Shown here: in pieces, positions 44,770-51,594 of the stretch
How the letters are laid out: every line of letters starts with the position of its first letter
Numbering within the stretch: position 1 is the first letter of the stretch
Made by a program: the position numbers and the translations under genes
Source: Planctomycetaceae bacterium
GTDB lineage: Bacteria; Planctomycetota; Planctomycetia; Pirellulales; Thermoguttaceae
Direction: 5' to 3'
NCBI GenBank assembly: GCA_012719125.1
Contig: JAAYAY010000012.1
Span: 1-51,594 of the forward strand
Length of the DNA stretch: 51,594 bases
Notes under the pieces: generated by a model
Database searches by the model: none
Seen by the model: the letters and a program-made list of their open reading frames with translations, nothing else
Told to the model about the DNA's origin: nothing

Positions 44770-47700
44770 TCACTTCTTTCCCGAGTCCACGATCTTGGAG
44801 ACCGGAATCTCGCCGGCGCGAACCTGGACGGAGACCTTGCCCGCCTTCCGCTCGACCGTACCGAAACCGCCGGCGGTGAACAGTGGTGCCCGGAAGTCGC
44901 CCGCGTGGGAGCCGACGCAGAGCGTCTTGTCGACGCCGTCGTATCGCACTCCCGTGTAGCCTTGAAGGAGCGAGAAGCTCGACATGGCCCGAGCGTACCA
45001 ATGGCCGCACTCGTATTCGTTGAACGGATTGCGCCGCACGCCATCGTAGCGATCGCGGCAGACGCGGACGATATCGAGCCCCTCTTCGACCTTGCCCACC
45101 ATCATCAGATGGGCGGCCGCCTGATACTCGATTCCCGTCCACACCTCGTCGCTGTAGACAAAGGGCAAAAGCGGCTTCCCGCCCCGCGGCCAGGTACACA
45201 ACAGCAACCCGCCGTCGTCGCCCATGGCAAAGGTCGGCCGCTGCGGGTTGGCGTGCTGGGAAAGATCGCGTTTCAGGTTGTACTTGTGGATGGCCGTCAG
45301 ATGGCTGGTCACCCGGTCCGAGTCCACGAGGTCTTCGTCGATGCCGCAAGCTCTCGCCATCCAGAGGCCCAAGACACCGTCCGACAAGCAGCCGGTGCCG
45401 TATTGATACTTGGGCCCCTGTTCGTTCACGATCTCGGCCGTCCGGCGATAGGCCTCGCTCTGGTCCTGCGGATTGATCGGCTCGAAATTCTCGTCGAGTC
45501 CTTCCTTCTGGACGATCTGGATGAAGTACTCGCCGTTGTAGAGTTCTTTCTGCAACCGCGCAGAGCCCTTGTTCAGCAGTTCCTCATACTTGGAGACGTC
45601 GTCGCCCAACGCCTCACCCATGTGGACCATGGCCGCCAGGGCGCCGAGGTAGAAGGTGCCGCAATGCCCGTCCGGTCCGAAGTAGTTGATGTCGTAGGTG
45701 TTATGGTGCGATTCCTCCAATAACCCCGTGTGGCGAGGATCCCACTTGGCAATCATGTAGTCCATGCTCTTGCGGATCCGCGGCCAGAACCTCTCCAGCC
45801 ACTGCCGGTCGCCCGAGATTCTCCACTCCCGGTGGGCCTTCATGATCCCGCCCAGTTGGCCGTCGGCCGCGTCGAAGGCTCCGCCGCCGGGCGAGATCGG
45901 CAAATTGCCGCGAAACGCCTGCCGACCTTCCGCGGATTGACCTTCGAAGAATTCGTTCTGCCGCAAGCCTCGTTCCAGCGATGGAAACAGATGGCAGATC
46001 GCCTGGGCGTAGTTCCACACATGGGTGCAGGAACCGGCGCAGCAGCCTCGTTCGTCGCTGCATCCCTCCCAGCACCAGAGGCGACCGTCGTGCTGCCGCA
46101 AAACCGTCGGCGACTTGAGGATCGTCAGGTTGGCGGCCGCGGCCTCGATGATCTCCGCAGGAAGGCTCGTGTCGTAAAACGTGTCGCTGAAGATGCGGCT
46201 TCGCGCGTGCAGATCAGCATAACGCCGCTTGAATGTGCCGACGACCTCTTGGATGCTCCCGAACTGGGTCGCGTACCAAGGCGTGTAGGTCTCAGGAATG
46301 GCCTCGCACTGCCCGCCCGGGCAACAGGCGGCCGGTTCGGTTTCCTGATCCGTCGGCTTCCAGTCGGCATAGTTCTCGCCTTCGAAATCGGCGAGAACGA
46401 CCACTCGCTTGTCGCCGGCCGCAATCTCGCCGCCGGTGAGCAGATTCTCGATCGGTTCATCGGAGAGCATGATCTGGTCGGTAAGGATGTGCCCCCAGGC
46501 GCCCGTGGCCTTGTCGACGATCCGCACAGTCGCCGTCTTTCCTTTCCACGGCGACAGATCCCAACTGGTCCAAGCGAGTTGTTCGGAATTCTTACCGGCG
46601 GCCGAGGCCACCACCTTTCCGTCGACCACCAGATCGACGCACGTCTGGCCGGCGAAACTGCCTCCGCCGACGAGCAGGTGAAGGTACTTGTTGCCGACCT
46701 CGAATTCGGGCGAAACGAGCGTGCCGACAGAGGCGTCACCGGACGGATCGAAGGTGTTCACCAGGCCTTTGCCCAGGAACCCTGACACCTGCTGCTGGCC
46801 GTTCTCGGCCGTTCCCTTTGAGGGCGATTGCCCAAAAGCGGGGCCCCGACTGACCCGGTTGCCGAACTTCAAGTCGGTCTTGGGCACGTACCAGCACGTC
46901 AACACCCGGATCGCCTTCGATTCGCCCGGAGCCAGTTTGATGGGAACGTAGAGCGAAGCTCCCGGCTCTCCGCCGCCGACCGGCGGGTTCGAGATGACCT
47001 TGCCTTGCTGGACGTTGTCCCAGGCAATCGTCAGGGCGTCCCACCAGCCGCCGCGAAACCAACAGTGATCGACGCTCACCTCGTGTTTGCCGTCGACGAC
47101 AAAGGCAAACGCCCCGTCGGGGCCGTTCAACACAAATCCGCCCTCAATCGCCCCCACGGGCCCTTTGCCCATGAAATTGCGGGTGTTCACGGAAAACACC
47201 GCGTCAACCGCTTGGCCCGACGTATTGGTGAAGGTGTATTCGAGCGATCCGGCCGGCATGCTCGACGAGTCGGGGTCGCCCGGCGTGAACGGACTGAAGC
47301 CCGTGATCGTCGCACGAATCGGCAGCGCCTCGTCGGCCAGGGTCACCGAGCAGAACGGAAAGCGGAAGGAGAACTCGCACTGACGAAAACGGGGCAGTCC
47401 GTAGGTGGTGCCAGCCGCTCCATTTCCCGTCCGCGGGCTCCCAAAGAACTTCCGGTCGGGAACCGGCCCTTCCACCACCCGGGCCAGATTTTGCTCCGGC
47501 GTCTTGCCCTTCACACAAATCGCCGCAAACATTTGGGGCTCGTTGAAGAACTCCATCTGGTGCCGAACCGACAGGTGCGAAATCGCTCCGGTTCCTTCCA
47601 GGCAGTACATGCCCGCACCGGTTCCGCCGATAGGAAACGCAATCCGGTTGAGGTTGGCGCCCGTGTAGGCACCTCCGAACTCATGATCGGCCAGGCCGAC

Positions 47701-47790
47701 CCCGGCGACTGCCAGCGACAGAACAACGGCGGCCAGACCGCGCACAGCGACCGGCCGTGAAAAGAAAGAGTTGGTAGTCGGCGATGTCAT
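44770..47790 (-). CDS. Exported GH116 (GBA2-like) glycosidase with inserted beta-sandwich domain
   Basis: The 1006-residue protein has a signal peptide (VRGLAAVVLSLAVAGVGLA). The GH116 N-domain (NLNRIAFPIGGTGAGMYCLE, residues about 46-65) and the catalytic (alpha/alpha)6 domain (CTHVWNYAQAICHLFPSLER; EESHHNTYDINYFGPDGHCG; YQYGTGCLSDGVLGLWMARA) are clear. The family comprises beta-glucosidase, beta-xylosidase and glucosylceramidase activities. A large insertion, about residues 303-500, interrupts the N-domain between RVLTCWYVPK and YTPWYATQF; it contains a jelly-roll (VSGFLGKGLVNTFDPSGDAS, HLLVGGGSFAGQTCVDLVVD, WGHILTDQIMLSDEPI) like those attached to GH32 enzymes. ATG 47790 is fixed by AAAGGAGC at 8 bases. 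It is divergent from a XylR-type regulator, which probably controls it. Confidence 0.9.
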   Translation of the reverse strand: MTSPTTNSFFSRPVAVRGLAAVVLSLAVAGVGLADHEFGGAYTGANLNRIAFPIGGTGAGMYCLEGTGAISHLSVRHQMEFFNEPQMFAAICVKGKTPEQNLARVVEGPVPDRKFFGSPRTGNGAAGTTYGLPRFRQCEFSFRFPFCSVTLADEALPIRATITGFSPFTPGDPDSSSMPAGSLEYTFTNTSGQAVDAVFSVNTRNFMGKGPVGAIEGGFVLNGPDGAFAFVVDGKHEVSVDHCWFRGGWWDALTIAWDNVQQGKVISNPPVGGGEPGASLYVPIKLAPGESKAIRVLTCWYVPKTDLKFGNRVSRGPAFGQSPSKGTAENGQQQVSGFLGKGLVNTFDPSGDASVGTLVSPEFEVGNKYLHLLVGGGSFAGQTCVDLVVDGKVVASAAGKNSEQLAWTSWDLSPWKGKTATVRIVDKATGAWGHILTDQIMLSDEPIENLLTGGEIAAGDKRVVVLADFEGENYADWKPTDQETEPAACCPGGQCEAIPETYTPWYATQFGSIQEVVGTFKRRYADLHARSRIFSDTFYDTSLPAEIIEAAAANLTILKSPTVLRQHDGRLWCWEGCSDERGCCAGSCTHVWNYAQAICHLFPSLERGLRQNEFFEGQSAEGRQAFRGNLPISPGGGAFDAADGQLGGIMKAHREWRISGDRQWLERFWPRIRKSMDYMIAKWDPRHTGLLEESHHNTYDINYFGPDGHCGTFYLGALAAMVHMGEALGDDVSKYEELLNKGSARLQKELYNGEYFIQIVQKEGLDENFEPINPQDQSEAYRRTAEIVNEQGPKYQYGTGCLSDGVLGLWMARACGIDEDLVDSDRVTSHLTAIHKYNLKRDLSQHANPQRPTFAMGDDGGLLLCTWPRGGKPLLPFVYSDEVWTGIEYQAAAHLMMVGKVEEGLDIVRVCRDRYDGVRRNPFNEYECGHWYARAMSSFSLLQGYTGVRYDGVDKTLCVGSHAGDFRAPLFTAGGFGTVERKAGKVSVQVRAGEIPVSKIVDSGKK

Positions 47791-48031
47791 GGTATTGCTC
47801 CTTTTGAGGCTGCTCATCTTGGCGGAAAGTATGTCCCCTCTTGAGGCGGAATGCAACCAGGCGGCGCATGAGATAATTGGATGCAAAGTCTGAGATTTTT
47901 TACGGCAGTTTCCATTTGTTTTTGCGGGTTTGCTCGACGCGCAGGCCGCCGCCGCTTACACTATTTTGCAGACGTCGGCTCAATCGGCTGGCGCGACTTT
48001 TCTGGCATTTCTGCGGCCGGAGGACAAGCCG

Positions 48032-49186
48032 GTGAAAAAGCGCCGTTCCGTGGCCCTGTTGATCGAGACCTCCAACGAGTACGCAAGGGGGTTGCTGCGC
48101 GGGATCATGGCGTACATCCGCGAGCACGATCCCTGGTCGATCCATCTGCCTGAACAGGGTCGGGGCGACGCTCCCCCTCGCTGGCTGGCCGGCTGGCACG
48201 GCGACGGCATCATTGCGCGGATTGAGAACGAGCGAATCGCTCGTGCCGTCGTGCGGGTGGGTGTGCCCACCGTCGACGTCAGTGCCGCTCGACTCGTGCC
48301 GGGAATCCCTTGGGTCGAAACCGACGACGAGGCTTTCGCCCAGGCGGCGGCCGAGCACCTCATCGAACGCGGGTTTCGCCAATTCGGATTCTGCGGCGAC
48401 CCGCGCTTCAACTGGTCCAAGTGGCGGCGCCGGCATTTCGAGCGTTTCGTCGTTCAGGCCGGCGGCACGTGCCACGTCTACGAGTCGACGATCGATTCGG
48501 ACAACCAGGCGCCGTCAAGTCACGAGCATCGCCGCTTGCTTGCCTGGGTTCGCCAACTGCCCAAGCCAACCGGCGTGCTAGCCTGTTACGACATCAGGGC
48601 CCAGCAACTGCTGGACATCTGCCGCGAGGCCGACATCGCCGTGCCCGAAGAGGTGGCCGTGATCGGCTGCGACAATGACGAAGTGCTGTGCAACCTGGCG
48701 GCCCCGCCGCTGTCGAGCGTCATTCCCAACACGCACGGCTCGGGCTATCGCGCCGCTTCGCTGCTCGATCGAATGATGAACGGTGAATCGATCGGCGAGA
48801 CGGCCTGCCTGATGCCGCCCTTCGGGATCGCCACCCGTCAGTCGACCGACGTGCTGGCCATCGACGATCCGGAGGTTGCCGGCGCCGTCCGCTTCATCCG
48901 GGAACACGCCTGCGACGGCATCAACGTGGCCGACCTGCTGTCGGCGGTACCTCTGACCCGCCGGGTTCTGGAAAGCCGTTTCCGGCGGATCCTCGGCTTC
49001 ACCCCCCACGAGATGATCGCCAAGACGCGAACCGATCGCGTCAAGCAGTTGCTCACCGAGACCGACCTTCCCATGCCGACGATCGCCGAACGAGCCGGCT
49101 TCCGTCACGTGGAGTACATGAGCACCGCGTTCAAGAACCGCACGGGCTTATCGCCGCAGCAGTACCGGGCGAAGACGCGGGAGTAG
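48032..49186 (+). CDS. XylR-type AraC-family transcriptional regulator
   Basis: The 384-residue regulator has a LacI/periplasmic-binding-like sensor domain (VALLIETSNEYARGLLRGIM at the N-terminus, ETDDEAFAQAAAEHLIERGF, VAVIGCDNDEVLCNLAAPPL) and a C-terminal AraC double helix-turn-helix (FIREHACDGINVADLLSAVP, PTIAERAGFRHVEYMSTAFK, NRTGLSPQQYR). This is the architecture of E. coli XylR (392 residues), an activator that responds to D-xylose. GTG 48032 has GGAGGAC at about 7 bases; upstream in-frame starts are less likely. It is divergent from the GH116 gene with 241 bases between them. A pentose- or glycoside-inducible control of that gene is inferred; no operator could be read by eye in the gap. 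Confidence 0.94.
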   Translation: MKKRRSVALLIETSNEYARGLLRGIMAYIREHDPWSIHLPEQGRGDAPPRWLAGWHGDGIIARIENERIARAVVRVGVPTVDVSAARLVPGIPWVETDDEAFAQAAAEHLIERGFRQFGFCGDPRFNWSKWRRRHFERFVVQAGGTCHVYESTIDSDNQAPSSHEHRRLLAWVRQLPKPTGVLACYDIRAQQLLDICREADIAVPEEVAVIGCDNDEVLCNLAAPPLSSVIPNTHGSGYRAASLLDRMMNGESIGETACLMPPFGIATRQSTDVLAIDDPEVAGAVRFIREHACDGINVADLLSAVPLTRRVLESRFRRILGFTPHEMIAKTRTDRVKQLLTETDLPMPTIAERAGFRHVEYMSTAFKNRTGLSPQQYRAKTRE

Positions 49187-49872
49187 CTTCCAACGGGCCT
49201 TGCGAGATTCGTGGAAACACGGGTCCGAGACACTCGGCGATCGTCGCATGGCCTCGGATCTTGGACCGGCGTCAGGCGCGCGAGGTGGACGCGTCGATGC
49301 GCATTGCGAGTTGTCAAGGAGCGGGGTGGCACTTCAGCGGTCGCGAGGCCGAACTTGGAGTTGGGCATCACGTGAGTGGTTTTGGCAATATCGCGGGTGA
49401 GGGGATCGTGTAGGCGGAAGGGATTTCGGGACGGCTTTGCGTTATGTTGCGAAACGAAGGGCGAGTGGCTGGGGCGTAAGTGGTTTGGAGAGCCTTGGTT
49501 GGGGAGCTGGGTCTGGAGGTGAGTATGCATCGGCCGATGGCGGCATGTTGCGAAAACCCCTCTGTTGGCGATTGGTACCCATTATAGAGCGGGGTGTCAA
49601 CTTTTCCTCGAAATAACGTTTTCTGACACTTTCCCCTTGGAAGAGGGCACCTGGTTTGGGTAGGCGAATCTTCTGTGTTGCCGAGATTGTTGGGTGGATG
49701 GTTTTCACTGGTTCCGGTTGCCGGGGCAGAGGTAGGGAAGGTGCGGATGGATTGCGGGTTGGGGCCGATGATATGCATGCGTACAGTATACGGATATGTG
49801 GACATGTGTCAAGTAGGTTTTTGAACACTGGGGCGGTTTTTTGGGAGGGGGTGGCGGATAGAGCGGGTGGCC
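49187..49872. other. Long intergenic region of deviant composition; candidate ncRNA locus B
   Basis: About 690 bases without a supportable gene. The plus strand is G/T-rich and the minus strand C/A-rich. It contains a minus-strand near-consensus promoter (49785-49812) like that at 35827, and a second TTGACA/TATAAT pair at abnormal 8-base spacing (49600-49581, minus) next to an inverted GTGTCA/TGACAC (49594-49629). Minus-strand frames (49368-49805, 49442-49828) start within the promoter, are Pro/Thr/Ser-rich and have no ribosome-binding site. Confidence 0.6.
49785..49812 (-). promoter_or_regulatory. Near-consensus sigma-70 promoter, copy B
   Basis: On the minus strand TTGACA (49812-49807), 16-base spacer, TATACT (49790-49785). 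An A-tract block (TTCAAAAACC) is immediately upstream and GTACGCATGC at the expected start, as in copy A. Confidence 0.65.
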
Positions 49873-49901
49873 TTGACTATGATACTATATACAGTATCAT
49901 A
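49873..49901 (+). promoter_or_regulatory. Promoter-operator of the HicB-like gene
   Basis: TTGACT (49873-49878), 16-base spacer, TATCAT (49895-49900). A perfect 9-bp inverted repeat TATGATACT / AGTATCATA (49878-49886 and 49893-49901, 6-base centre) spans the spacer and -10, which is the expected place for autorepression by a ribbon-helix-helix protein. Confidence 0.75.
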
Positions 49902-49966
49902 TGTACTTCGAGCGAACAGGGAGCAGAATCAGCTTCATCCCCCCTCAGCGTTAGGGAGGTCAGACA

Positions 49967-50389
49967 ATGACTGCGAAGGATAAGGAAATTCTGCAGTCCG
50001 CAAGAGACGCCGCAGCCAGCGCAGCTTCTTGGGCGGACCTGTCGAATGCGCTCTTTGACCCCGTGAGCGGATTGATTACGAGAGCATATCCTACTCGCGA
50101 ACAGCGAGCTGCGTTCCTTAAGACAGACGAATACAAGAAGATTCGTGCTCTCGTCTCCGCTGCGATGGACAGGACAGGTCTTGTAGAGGGAGCCACGCCG
50201 GCAAAGAGCGGCAAGTTTGTGGTGCGTCTTCCCAGGTCTCTCCATGCGGCACTTGACCGTGAGGCACGCGAAGAAGGTGTGAGTCTCAATCAGTTGGTGG
50301 TGACGAAACTCGCGGTGCAGATATCCAAACTGGTATCCGCTCCGCGCGGAGATGGCCGCGATTGCCCAGGCTTACCTGGAGGTCCGTGA
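49967..50389 (+). pseudogene. HicB-like ribbon-helix-helix antitoxin, frameshifted and truncated
   Basis: The open frame encodes 140 residues. The N-terminal region (ARDAAASAASWADLSNALFD, YPTREQRAAFLKTDEYKKIR) and the HicB-type ribbon-helix-helix segment (GKFVVRLPRSLHAALDREAR, EGVSLNQLVVTKLAVQIS; residues 83-120) are intact and should bind DNA. After residue about 126 the expected sequence moves to another frame: 50349-50430 encodes EMAAIAQAYLEVREGYSTDR then VVADPSR, which I recall as the conserved C-terminal part of this family. The shift fits one extra base near 50347. Sequence after about 50430 is unrelated, so the gene also lacks its last roughly 40 codons. AGGGAGG precedes the ATG and an operator-bearing promoter lies at 49873. 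No toxin gene is present nearby. Confidence 0.8.
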
Positions 50390-50428
50390 AGGCTATTCCA
50401 CCGATCGCGTTGTAGCCGACCCATCGAG

Positions 50429-50469
50429 ACCGCCTGTGGCCGCGCCACACACGTTCGCGAACCTGCGCA
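50429..50469. repeat. Imperfect direct repeat, copy 1
   Basis: ACCGCCTGTGGCCGCGCCAC then ACACGTTCGCGAACCTGCGC, about 80% identical to 50788-50828. It starts exactly where antitoxin homology ends. Confidence 0.65.
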
Positions 50470-50787
50470 ACGCGGGCATCTTGCCCCTTCTTTTGCCCCG
50501 AAGGGGCCGAACATATCAGCCCGGGGCAGAGGCCAGGCGAGCCTTGCGAGCCCGGCCGCCGCCCCGGGGGCACGTTTCGCCATTCCGGCAGCCCTGCAAG
50601 GGCGCAACAAGCCGCGGGTTCTTGGACCGGGGAGACGAAGTGCCAGGAGGTTGCCTGTGGGCGTTCGATTGACCAGAATGGCCCCATGTCAAGCCTTCGT
50701 CGAATTGGCATTGGAGTTTCGTACGCTGATGTGAGCGGCAGCGGCCGGCCGCCGCGCCGATTCATTGGACATGATGAGCCAAACAAG

Positions 50788-50828
50788 ACCTCCTGTGTCT
50801 GCGCCACACAGATTCAAGAACCTGCGCC
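50788..50828. repeat. Imperfect direct repeat, copy 2
   Basis: ACCTCCTGTGTCTGCGCCAC then ACAGATTCAAGAACCTGCGC. The CTGTGT/ACACAG ends can pair as a small hairpin. It lies 80 bases outside the transposase stop. Confidence 0.65.
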
Positions 50829-50907
50829 AGCCGCGCAACAGACATGGTTTAACCTTCTTTCCGCACATCTCGGTTTGATTTTTTCGGAATTTCCCGGGTG
50901 GGGCAAG

Positions 50908-51594
50908 TCATTGGCCGTAGTGATTTGGTGCTAACCCAAGCAGGTTTAGGAGCCGGCGTTGGACGCGGGTCAGGTCGGTAACGAGGACTTCGGCGGGGCG
51001 TTTGCCGTAGGTGAGCGTGTGACGTTGAACGGGCTCGAACATGTCGAGCAGACGCCGAGCTGTCGGCCAGCAGCAGGGGCGGCCTTCCGGATAGAGTGGC
51101 AGAGATTCGATGCCCTTACGCTCCATGGCGTCTCGAAGTTCCCGTTCCAGCAGGGCCTCGATCAGCAAAGCGAAAAAGTACATCGAGAGCAGGGCCTGGA
51201 TGCGATGAACAGCCTTCAGATACACCGGCGCCACCTCGAAGTCGGTTTTCAACTGAGAGAACCGTTTCTCGATCTTGGGCTGCCGCTTGTAGGTCTTCAG
51301 CAGTTCCAATTCGGACAGCTCCGTCACGTTGGTTATCAGGGGGAAGACGCCGTCGCTTCGCGCCTCTTCGGCCATGCGAAGGTGGTCGACCTGCCAGGTC
51401 ACGTCGAACCGCGTGCTCACCTTTCGGGTGTACTGCGTCTCCTTCGTCGGCCGCCCACGGTGGGCCTGCCGGAAGGTCTCTTCCTCCTTCTGCTGGATTG
51501 CCGTGACGAGCCACGCTTCGGCCCCGCACGAGGCGACGATCTCCGCCACCGCCTCGGCCACCTTACTCTCCTGGCGGTAACGGGTCCGCGGCGA
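50908..51594 (-). CDS. IS1634-type (IS4 superfamily) transposase, 5' part off window
   Basis: About 228 C-terminal residues are visible and the frame is open at the right edge. GRPTKETQYTRKVSTRFDVT, GVFPLITNVTELSELELLKT, YKRQPKIEKRFSQLKTDFEV and HRIQALLSMYFFALLIEALL match the C-terminal half of DDE transposases of the IS1634 group; YKRQPKIEKRFSQLK is the segment with the third catalytic acidic residue (Glu in QPKIEKRF). It ends LNLLGLAPNHYGQ. The terminal inverted repeat should lie just left of 50908 but cannot be defined without the other end. This element probably caused the truncation of the adjacent antitoxin locus. Confidence 0.9.
   Translation of the reverse strand, partial: SPRTRYRQESKVAEAVAEIVASCGAEAWLVTAIQQKEEETFRQAHRGRPTKETQYTRKVSTRFDVTWQVDHLRMAEEARSDGVFPLITNVTELSELELLKTYKRQPKIEKRFSQLKTDFEVAPVYLKAVHRIQALLSMYFFALLIEALLERELRDAMERKGIESLPLYPEGRPCCWPTARRLLDMFEPVQRHTLTYGKRPAEVLVTDLTRVQRRLLNLLGLAPNHYGQ

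Larger units (their letters stand above)
50390..50907. other. Decayed region between the broken antitoxin gene and the transposase
   Basis: It holds the out-of-frame antitoxin C-terminus (to about 50430), two copies of a roughly 40-bp direct repeat (50429-50469 and 50788-50828) and no gene I can support. It looks like scar material from insertions next to the IS element. Confidence 0.5.

Noticed and set aside
49368-49828. Minus-strand frames of 128-145 codons in locus B
   Set aside because: Begin within the promoter spacer or upstream of it, low complexity, no similarity to the locus A frames.

Overview
The window is a GC-rich chromosomal segment that looks like a member of the Planctomycetota, most probably Pirellulales-like. 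This is inferred from gene content and style: secreted S1 sulfatase, SGNH hydrolase and sialidase-type proteins, a DUF6807 protein, a Gfo/Idh/MocA dehydrogenase, Tat-type FAD oxidoreductases, a PQQ-type propeller with a proline-rich tail, an ECF sigma factor with a membrane partner, and many small palindromic intergenic repeats. No rRNA, tRNA or CRISPR array was found. No marker gene in the window fixes the species.

Layout. 1-1849 (minus): a secreted beta-propeller protein running off the left edge. 2150-7119 (plus): hydrogenase maturation genes hypF-hypC-hypD-hypE, without hypA, hypB or hydrogenase subunits. 7152-8693: S1 sulfatase. 8973-13909 (minus): a small methyltransferase, then araB-araD-SGLT-type symporter as a tight operon with no araA. 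14271-14414: the relic of a second sulfatase. 14463-19878 (plus): DUF2293 protein, FAD oxidoreductase, polysaccharide-lyase-like protein and glycogen debranching enzyme GlgX. 19896-23418 (minus): sialidase-like protein, SGNH hydrolase and nadC. 23518-26114 (plus): ComEA-like HhH protein and uvrB. 26211-28636: divergent lipoprotein, ECF sigma factor, putative anti-sigma protein and a small secreted protein. 28852-32468: a three-gene membrane operon (flippase-like UPF0104 protein, polyprenyl-phosphate glycosyltransferase, unknown multispanning protein). 32551-35105: Gfo/Idh/MocA dehydrogenase and DUF6807 protein. 36083-41609: small membrane protein, metallo-beta-lactamase-fold protein, CPBP-PDZ protease, NarL-type regulator and enolase-superfamily enzyme. 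41635-47790 (minus): a double-FAD/HEAT fusion and a GH116 glycosidase with an inserted sandwich domain. 48032-49186: a XylR-type AraC regulator divergent from the GH116 gene. 49873-51594: a frameshifted HicB-like antitoxin gene behind a clear operator, then decayed repeats and an IS1634-type transposase running off the right edge.

Taken together the metabolic genes fit a heterotroph that degrades sulfated and pentose-containing polysaccharides: sulfatase, lyase-like protein, sialidase-like protein, SGNH esterase, GH116 enzyme, arabinose-type kinase and epimerase, sugar/Na+ symporter, and a pentose-type regulator beside the GH116 gene.

The most unusual material is intergenic. Two regions (35106-36010 and 49187-49872) differ in base composition from the genes around them. 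Each carries a near-consensus sigma-70 promoter reading on the minus strand, preceded by almost the same A-tract block and followed by a similar ATGCATG-type start, yet neither drives a recognisable protein. They are candidate non-coding RNA loci or remnants of a shared mobile or regulatory unit. Other points of interest are a roughly 71-bp repeat present twice with terminal inverted repeats, several families of REP-like palindromes, and a recurrent TTGCCG-N17/18-TAGAAT promoter pattern.
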